Source: Paragonimus westermani (taxonomy: Eukaryota > Platyhelminthes > Trematoda > Plagiorchiida > Troglotrematidae). From it: a stretch of 64,000 nt of DNA. Positions 58,151-64,000 of this stretch are shown here, piece by piece. The stretch covers positions 4,896 through 68,895 of the forward strand of contig QNGE01002667.1 in the NCBI GenBank assembly GCA_008508345.1, in the 5' to 3' direction. Each line of letters starts with the position of its first letter. The first letter of the stretch is position 1. The notes below the pieces were generated by a model. It made no database searches. It saw only the letters and a list, made by a program, of their open reading frames with translations, and was not told where the DNA came from. The translations under genes were made by a program, and so were the position numbers.

Positions 58151-59342
58151 TCTTAAAGAATTCATAAAAAGTCAGTCATTCAAACAGGTGTTTTCACTAT
58201 TCCTTATTGAACTTTTATAGTCTTATAGGGTACGTACGATTTGCATTTGAAAATCATACGGGGCTGAAAAAGATTTCAGATGCAAAACGTAAAACATGAC
58301 TTTTTTATCTTTGTAAAAAAAACAATTAACATGACCAGACCATGTTAAGTTGTGGCTCAACGTGACAGGTAAATAGTTGAGAGACTGGGATCCAGGAAGA
58401 AACGTCTTTTCAATTTATATTCGGTGAACAGAATAGCTACCCGGTGGATTGGTCCTGTAAGTAGGGCGCGTGCGTTGGAATAGATGAACAAGTTAGCAAT
58501 GGCATTCCCCAAGTCAAGAAAGAATGATATTTCCGAATGTTGAACGACAAGGCAGATAACACCTGCACAACTGAACAGAAACGAATGCATTCGAATGGAC
58601 ATGAGGTTCATATAAGAGGGAAAGAAAACTAGCGAAATAATTGCGTCCTGGGGAACGCCCGAATTTCTGACGAATGAAAAAGAAGCTTGGCCGGTTAAAC
58701 CAGTAAACTGAGAACGATTGAAAAATATTCACCCAACAACATGATGTGAGATAATTTGACAACACACTCATTGAAACGAAACATTACTTGCCTATTGATG
58801 CCCTAGAAAGCATTGCTGTAATCAAAGAAACAGAGTCAAATTGTTTTGCAGTCGCTCTGTCGAGTTTGACAAAATTGGGATGGCAAGACAGAACAGTGTG
58901 CGATCTGATGTGAAACAATGTAGTTAGTGCGAGCAATTGAACGTTGGGGGAGAATTATCTCGGGAAACTTTGACACTGTCTACTCGCATGTAGTTGATCG
59001 GAATTTATATACGCTTTTCTTACGTGCTGGTGTGATAATTTCAGTTGCATCATTTCTGTGTACACCGAAGTGCATTCAATGAGGATGGACTTATCGGTTA
59101 CAGACAGAGAATGAAGAGTCATTAAATGAAGTTTTAAAATTACGGCTCGGTTTTTCAAAACCACAAAAGGATTTTTGTATCAGACGACTGACACTAGGCA
59201 ACTTCTTTATTACTTCTAAGGTTTCTCGACAACTTTTCCCATCCAACAAGATTTGTGTGTACACAGCGGATTTTTTAACTTTTCAATAAAACCGACTCCG
59301 CTGACATGTGAGTTTTCACCTGATGAGGTTTTGCAAAAACAA

Positions 59343-59355
59343 CAGATAATAATCT
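59343..59355. repeat. 13-bp target site duplication, left, of ribozyme element copy 4
   Basis: CAGATAATAATCT, repeated exactly at 59579-59591. Confidence 0.85.
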
Positions 59356-59578
59356 TCAAGTTGACCATCACTCACATTTGATCGCAGCGTTCGCATTCAG
59401 ATAGACTTTCCGGTCGTGGCAAGGATATGCACTACTGACGAGCTCTAATGAGAGCGAAACTCGAGTCTAGTGCTTCTTTTCGAAAGAGGCTGGCTGCAAA
59501 GTCTATCTGAATGCGAACGCTGCGATCAGATGTGAGTGATGGTCAACTTGAAAATGAACCAAATCCCCGACTACTCAT
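59356..59578 (+). mobile_element. ribozyme SINE-like element, copy 4, compact foldback with target duplication
   Basis: A 223-bp insertion into the LINE remnant. Left arm 59356-59409 and right arm 59498-59551 are 54-bp inverted copies (coordinate sum 118907) with one mismatch. Between them lie a remnant of the tRNA-like end (GTCGTGGCAAGG) and a hammerhead. Right of the right arm lie 27 extra bases (59552-59578), then the duplication. The A and B boxes are gone, so this copy could not have been transcribed from its own Pol III promoter, yet it inserted with a clean 13-bp duplication. Confidence 0.9.
59429..59473 (+). ncRNA. type I hammerhead ribozyme, intact
   Basis: Identical in design to copy 1. 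Stem I GCACTA/TAGTGC is perfect, CTGACGA is at 59435-59441, stem II GCTCT/AGAGC has loop AATG, GAAA starts at 59456, stem III is short, and the GTC cleavage site ends at 59467. Confidence 0.9.
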
Positions 59579-59591
59579 CAGATAATAATCT
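59579..59591. repeat. 13-bp target site duplication, right, of ribozyme element copy 4
   Basis: Exact copy of 59343-59355. Confidence 0.85.
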
Positions 59592-60163
59592 CACAACACG
59601 TACGATAAGTGTTTTCAAGTAAGAACAGTTCAAATAACTTTTCGATTATCCACAATGGAGAGGAAGTTGAAGATGAATAGTAACTAGGCAAAAGTTTGTT
59701 ACGGCAAACACTTCCCCTAGTCTATCGATGTTTTCAAGAAGACATTGTTGTTGCTTTAGTTTGTTATCCGAGCACGGAGTTAAATACCGATGGTGAGCCT
59801 TACTATAAACAACAGCAGATAGCATAACAACTCTGTGGTCCGAATTAACCAACTGCGATTGTTCTCCAACAGTAAAACGTCTGAACTATTTACAGAAGTG
59901 AGATCAAGGTGGGCTTTCATTCTGATAGGGAAAGAACCAATATTTTGTAAAATGAGTGTCGTTAGGAAGATGGTGTCAGATTGGTTGAAATCACCGGGAA
60001 AATGCGTCAAGAAGCGTCTAGACAGAGGCAGCAATGAAACAAACGTTCTATCGAGAAGGGACTGAGATGGGCAAAGGCATATTTGTATTCTACGGGTTCT
60101 ACAGCCTATTCGATAATGCACAGGCAATAGTGATCTGATCGACAGTAACAACTGTAACTTCAT

Positions 60164-61639
60164 CTGTTATGATTTTGAACGTACACTCTTAATTAAGTTC
60201 ATCGACTCCAACAACCCGCTGAGTTCTGTATGGGAGATAACCTGACAGACACTGTGGGAGAGCGAGCAGTTTCATCAATTCGAGTCCAGCAATCAGGCCT
60301 GTAAGCCGATGAATTCAATCTACGTGTCAATGGAACCTTGCTGGAATTATGTGCTCAGTTTCTGAAAGACAGTCAACCTAGTGACATTGCGCCCTTTCTC
60401 TTAGAACTCAAAACGGATACCAAACGTGATAAAGCATTGAAAATCACTAACTACAGTGGCTCGTGACTGAAATGATGTGGTTCCGAAGGTAGACGAGTTT
60501 ATTTAAAAAATGATGTGACAAATTGTTTTGTGCATACCGTCTAATGAGGGCCACAATTTGATCGTAAATTCCGACAGGATGTTTACACGTTTCTTTTGAT
60601 GTTGTTGTGAACGCCACCAATTAAGTCAACTCAAATGCACTTCAGCAACTATTTCCTTCCAACAGTTTTGTGAGAAAAAATGGTTCAGTTTCTACAAATC
60701 TGTCGTCACATACAAAACTTCGATGGTTATCATAAGAAAACTATTTATCACATTATGTGACAGTATTGTCTCAGTTCTAACTAACAATCCGGCTGGAGAA
60801 CAGAACGATGTTCCTATACGTACCACACTTTGTCCAAAAAATGCAGCCAGTTACAGATTCTTCCGAAGAAATCAATGTTGATTTCTATGGAAGACCAAAT
60901 TTATTTTGAAGTAGATTTGAATGTCATCAATCTCTGTAACTTTCAGCCTATTACTGTATTGTAAGTTGATGACCTACATATGTGTCTCGAACTCTCGAGT
61001 CATTCGTGTTGTGATAGGCGGTAGCGGTTCAGCTACCACTGTTGTCAGCCAAGTGCTCGGATGGCGCAAAGGGTGTATATTCGGAAAGCCAATGCACGGG
61101 TTGTGCGTTTCAACACGACAACAAACAAATTCACTCACTGTCGTACAACGCTGATCTCAAAACTTCGCGGTTGCCAATGTCCAGTTCGTCTATTTACCGA
61201 GAACCATTTCACACCAGGCTACACTCTGATGTTCCTTCTTGTACTTTTCTCGCGCCTACTTCAATGTCAAAACTCATGCTTCTGCCTCGCCACTAAATAG
61301 TAGTATTGTGAGTAGTATAGAGCGGTCGTTCGTCCTCACTACACTCATACATATGGTCGAAATTCCAGGTTCCATGATGAATCCGTTTGCTGTTAAAAAG
61401 AATAACTCCTCACAGGATTGTGACAGCTCAATTTCGATTTAGATTAGTCGAAATAAAATCCTCAATCAACAGTTACCTTGTCAGTAAAGTCCTATGACCT
61501 GACGATTTGCTAACCTTGATTTTTACGACTTCTTAGCTCGTTAAACTTAAGCTACACACATCATACAGTATTTGGACACAATGCTCATTTGGGGCGAGGG
61601 ATGAGATGGTTGATGGATCAGGATTTAGTACTGTCGAAG
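60164..61639. other. unassigned stretch
   Basis: Overlapping plus-strand frames at 60921-61442 (67 to 84 codons) could be decayed Ty3/Gypsy sequence upstream of the integrase, but I see no protease, reverse transcriptase or RNase H motif. Confidence 0.3.
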
Positions 61640-62965
61640 ATAAAACACTTTAAACAATTAGCTCGTCTGTGGAAGTTCTTGCTAAGTTGAAAGGTGAACT
61701 AAGTTTACACAATGGCTGTATTTTTTGGGATTCCCGAATAATCATGGCGCACAAGGTGCAACAGCAGTTGCTCGAAAGATTGCACGGTGTCCATCCGGGA
61801 GTAAAGAGAATGAAGACCGTGGCGAGAGATTACTGCTGGTGGCTGAATATTGATTTGGATATCAAGCGATCTCTGAAATCATTTGAAGTACACCAGAGAT
61901 ATCAACGTAATAATCCTTCTGGACCACTGCATCTTTGGTGTTAGCCGGGGATACCGTGACAGTGACTAAACGTGGATTATTCTGGCCCGATTAATGACCT
62001 GATGTATGTGCTTATAAATGATGCCTACTCTAAGTGGATCGATGTTTATCCCGACGCACATGCTGGCTCGCGGTCTACGCTAACCAAAACTCGATCTTCG
62101 TTTGCGATATTTGGAATACTTTGAGTAATTTGTACTGACAACGGGGCTACTTTCATCAGTGAGGATGTCTAGCAATTTTTGCATAATAATGGTGTGCACT
62201 GCGTGAAGTCTGCATCATACCATCCTGCATCAACCAGGCTAAACTTGCAGTTCAGACTGCCAAATAAGGCCTTCTCAAGCAGCACTCTAAAAAGGTACAG
62301 ACCAAACTAGATAGACTTTCATTTGCATACCGAACAACTCCAACTGAGTTGACAGGAAAATCCGCTGTAAAACTGACGTTTGACAGTTAGTTATAAACAA
62401 ACTTAAGTGTATTTTTCTCATTCTTCGCAGTTACATTGTAATGAAACGGAAAAAGATGTATCTAAAACCAAGCAACAGAAAGGAAGTACAGCTGAAAGAG
62501 TCGGATTCGGTTTATACTGGGTCGACTGATGAAACAGTTTGGTAGCCCGCTATACTAAGCACCATTACGGAAAATAATTCCGACGTGCAGTTGACCGACG
62601 GTAGTACTGTTCATCAACATTCAGACCATGTCCAACATCGCACTAAACAGGCGTTTGGACCGAACAAGTTAACAGAGAATACTGACACACAGATGCAGAC
62701 TAGCTGTTCCCACCCAAGGAGCAACCACAGGTATGCCAGTGGAGCTCCGACGGTCACAACTCGGGATTACTGTTATGTGCGAATGAATGTTCGTGTACGA
62801 GGTGGTATTGAAGCATATACCTCTTTCGTTGACTTCCTGAATAACCAATTAATGTGTTACCCGTGTCCTCGGCTCAAGATACTATTTCCAAAGTGTTGTT
62901 CCAAATCTTCAGTCTGCAATGCTTGGCGATTGACCCCGTTCCCTGAAAATCATCAACCTAAATGA
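61640..62965 (+). pseudogene. Ty3/Gypsy retrotransposon integrase, decayed
   Basis: The frame from 61669 gives the integrase zinc-binding region: ELSLHNGCIFWDSRIIM, then LERLHGVHPGVKRMKTVAR, YCWW, and a weakened CC pair read as FEVHQRYQ. The catalytic core follows in another frame at about 61970-62240: YSGPINDLMYVLINDAYSKW with the first aspartate region, then ICTDNGATFISEDV with the second aspartate, then SASYHPAS. The glutamate region after HPAS is not recognisable. Near 62310-62390 RLSFAYRTTPTELTGKSA is the end of integrase. The 126-codon frame 62585-62965 is the C-terminal tail or unrelated. Several stops and at least one frameshift. Confidence 0.8.
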
Positions 62966-64000
62966 TTTTTATACAAACATCTTATTAACTTGAAGATATC
63001 TCACACAGTCATGAAGTCAGAGCCGCTCACACGAGATAAAAACGAGTTAAACGTATGCAAAACATCTCCACTGACAGCACCATTAGGAAGCCTTATGTGC
63101 AAGGCGAAACCCTGAAATGAAGGTGCTGTGTGCCGGGCGGTTTCATGAAAATGAATCATACCTGCAGTAGTGTCGCCTACTCACCATGAAGGACCCTGCT
63201 AACTGCCCGCATATAACACAGCAGTGTGCGGTGACTAACATGCATTGTCGCAACATATACACGTATTTCTTCTCCGCGTGTGTGCCGTGCAAGTGTCTAC
63301 CTGAGTCACAGACAAAGGTGGAATTAAGTGAACAACGCGGTGACACGGTAGTGCTCATTCACGAACTAATCAACCTACCTGGGCACAAGAGAAACACGGA
63401 ATTGATATCATGTTCTAAACTAGCATTATCGAACAAGACTTATGATGAAATGAACCAGCGCTCACCGTCTGGTATGACGTGAGTAAAAGACAGACTGACA
63501 ACTTGTTTAGCGCTGAGATGGAGCGTGCCTACACCTTTTGGGAAACAGCCGAAAGACTGTTATCGTGAATGTTACCACTGACAGCTTTGCTTCTCTGTCG
63601 TTTGAATGTGTTGGGCTTGCAAATATTTCTTTCCCTGATCCTGTATTGCAAGAAAAGTGGCTTGGACACGCTGTCCACCTGTCGATTCGAGGCCGTAGAG
63701 CAACAGAGATTCGATAATATACAATACTTGTATAAAAGTTGACAGGTGTGAGATGAAAAATCAATCTTATATACGTAACAGACTGGGCGTTTCTGTGCTA
63801 TTCCTGAAGAAATCGGTAACATCTATCGTGCTACTGATGACAGAACCTTAAAACTCTCTGTACAGGCTTATAAAGTTAGAATATTTAACAAACAGCGACT
63901 GCCAGGAGCTCTGCATTATATTCATTTAGAAGAGTTTCGAAATCTACTTATTATGGTTAAACAGTGGTCATCTGGCTGTTTCAAGGATTTTGTGATACCT
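62966..64000. other. unassigned stretch to window end
   Basis: Frames up to 98 codons on both strands without recognised motifs. Confidence 0.3.

Larger units (their letters stand above)
58210..60163 (-). pseudogene. CR1/Jockey-like LINE, endonuclease and reverse transcriptase remnants
   Basis: The minus strand from 60163 gives an apurinic endonuclease-like block. It has CLCPSQSLLDRTFVSLLP, then PGDFNQSD, the GDFN element of the active site. One frame lower comes LVNSDHRVVMLSAVVY, the SDH active-site element, at about 59850. RT follows beyond the inserted ribozyme element (59356-59578): frames at 58771-58514 and 58611-58357 together carry an SGVPQ-like block and the next palm region. At 58390-58225 comes LPVTLSHNLTWSGHVNCF, the block after the palm. 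Many frameshifts. It is a different LINE class from the RTE-like copies. Confidence 0.6.

Overview
The window looks like intergenic or intronic DNA from a large, repeat-rich flatworm genome, most likely a tapeworm of the diphyllobothriid type or a fluke. This placement is an inference. It rests on Penelope-like elements (PLEs) with GIY-YIG nucleases, RTE-like and CR1/Jockey-like LINEs, a Ty3/Gypsy remnant, trinucleotide and AT microsatellites, and a tRNA-derived short element carrying a hammerhead ribozyme, which resembles the schistosome Sm-alpha family. I found no host gene I can name. No open frame without Ns exceeds about 180 codons, and every frame I can assign to a family belongs to a retroelement.

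Layout. 1-1800: 3' half of a decayed RTE-like LINE. 2490-3240: PLE tail with nuclease and a hammerhead-like motif. 3830-4300: RTE fragment, minus strand. 5120-5338: near-perfect 219-bp palindrome. 7080-7870: decayed PLE. 7940-9885 and 14000-15087: two RTE 3' halves in opposite orientation sharing a 763-bp inverted repeat, with a probable LTR fragment next to a single N. 11600-12400: PLE fragment. 18550: CR1-like fragment. 21790-24406: left arm of a large inverted duplication. 29117-29990: PLE. 33340-34250: RTE copy broken by a 404-base N gap. 43143-44041: a PLE insertion with 13-bp target duplication, inverted terminal repeats and a 30-bp tail. 50301-53212: right arm of the inverted duplication. 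54700-58150: two PLEs. 58210-60163: a CR1/Jockey-like LINE split by a ribozyme element. 61640-62965: Ty3/Gypsy integrase.

The most interesting system is the ribozyme-bearing short element. Four copies lie at about 50 kb, 51.5 kb, 53.4 kb and 59.4 kb, one more sits in the inverted arm at 23.1 kb, and three are badly decayed. It combines a tRNA-like segment with Pol III-type boxes and a 45-nt type I hammerhead. In the two best copies the hammerhead has an intact core, a perfect 6-bp stem I, a perfect 5-bp stem II and a GTC cleavage site. Those two copies are also foldbacks, with about 54 and 102 bp of inverted ends. The copy at 59356-59578 has a 13-bp target duplication and a 27-bp extra tail, the same layout as the PLE at 43156-44028 (inverted ends, 30-bp tail, 13-bp duplication). 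That suggests the PLE machinery moves these non-autonomous ribozyme elements. This is a hypothesis from structure only.

All coding remnants carry stops, frameshifts or truncations, so nothing here is likely to encode a working transposition enzyme. Family assignments come from reading conserved motifs by eye; no alignment or database search was run.
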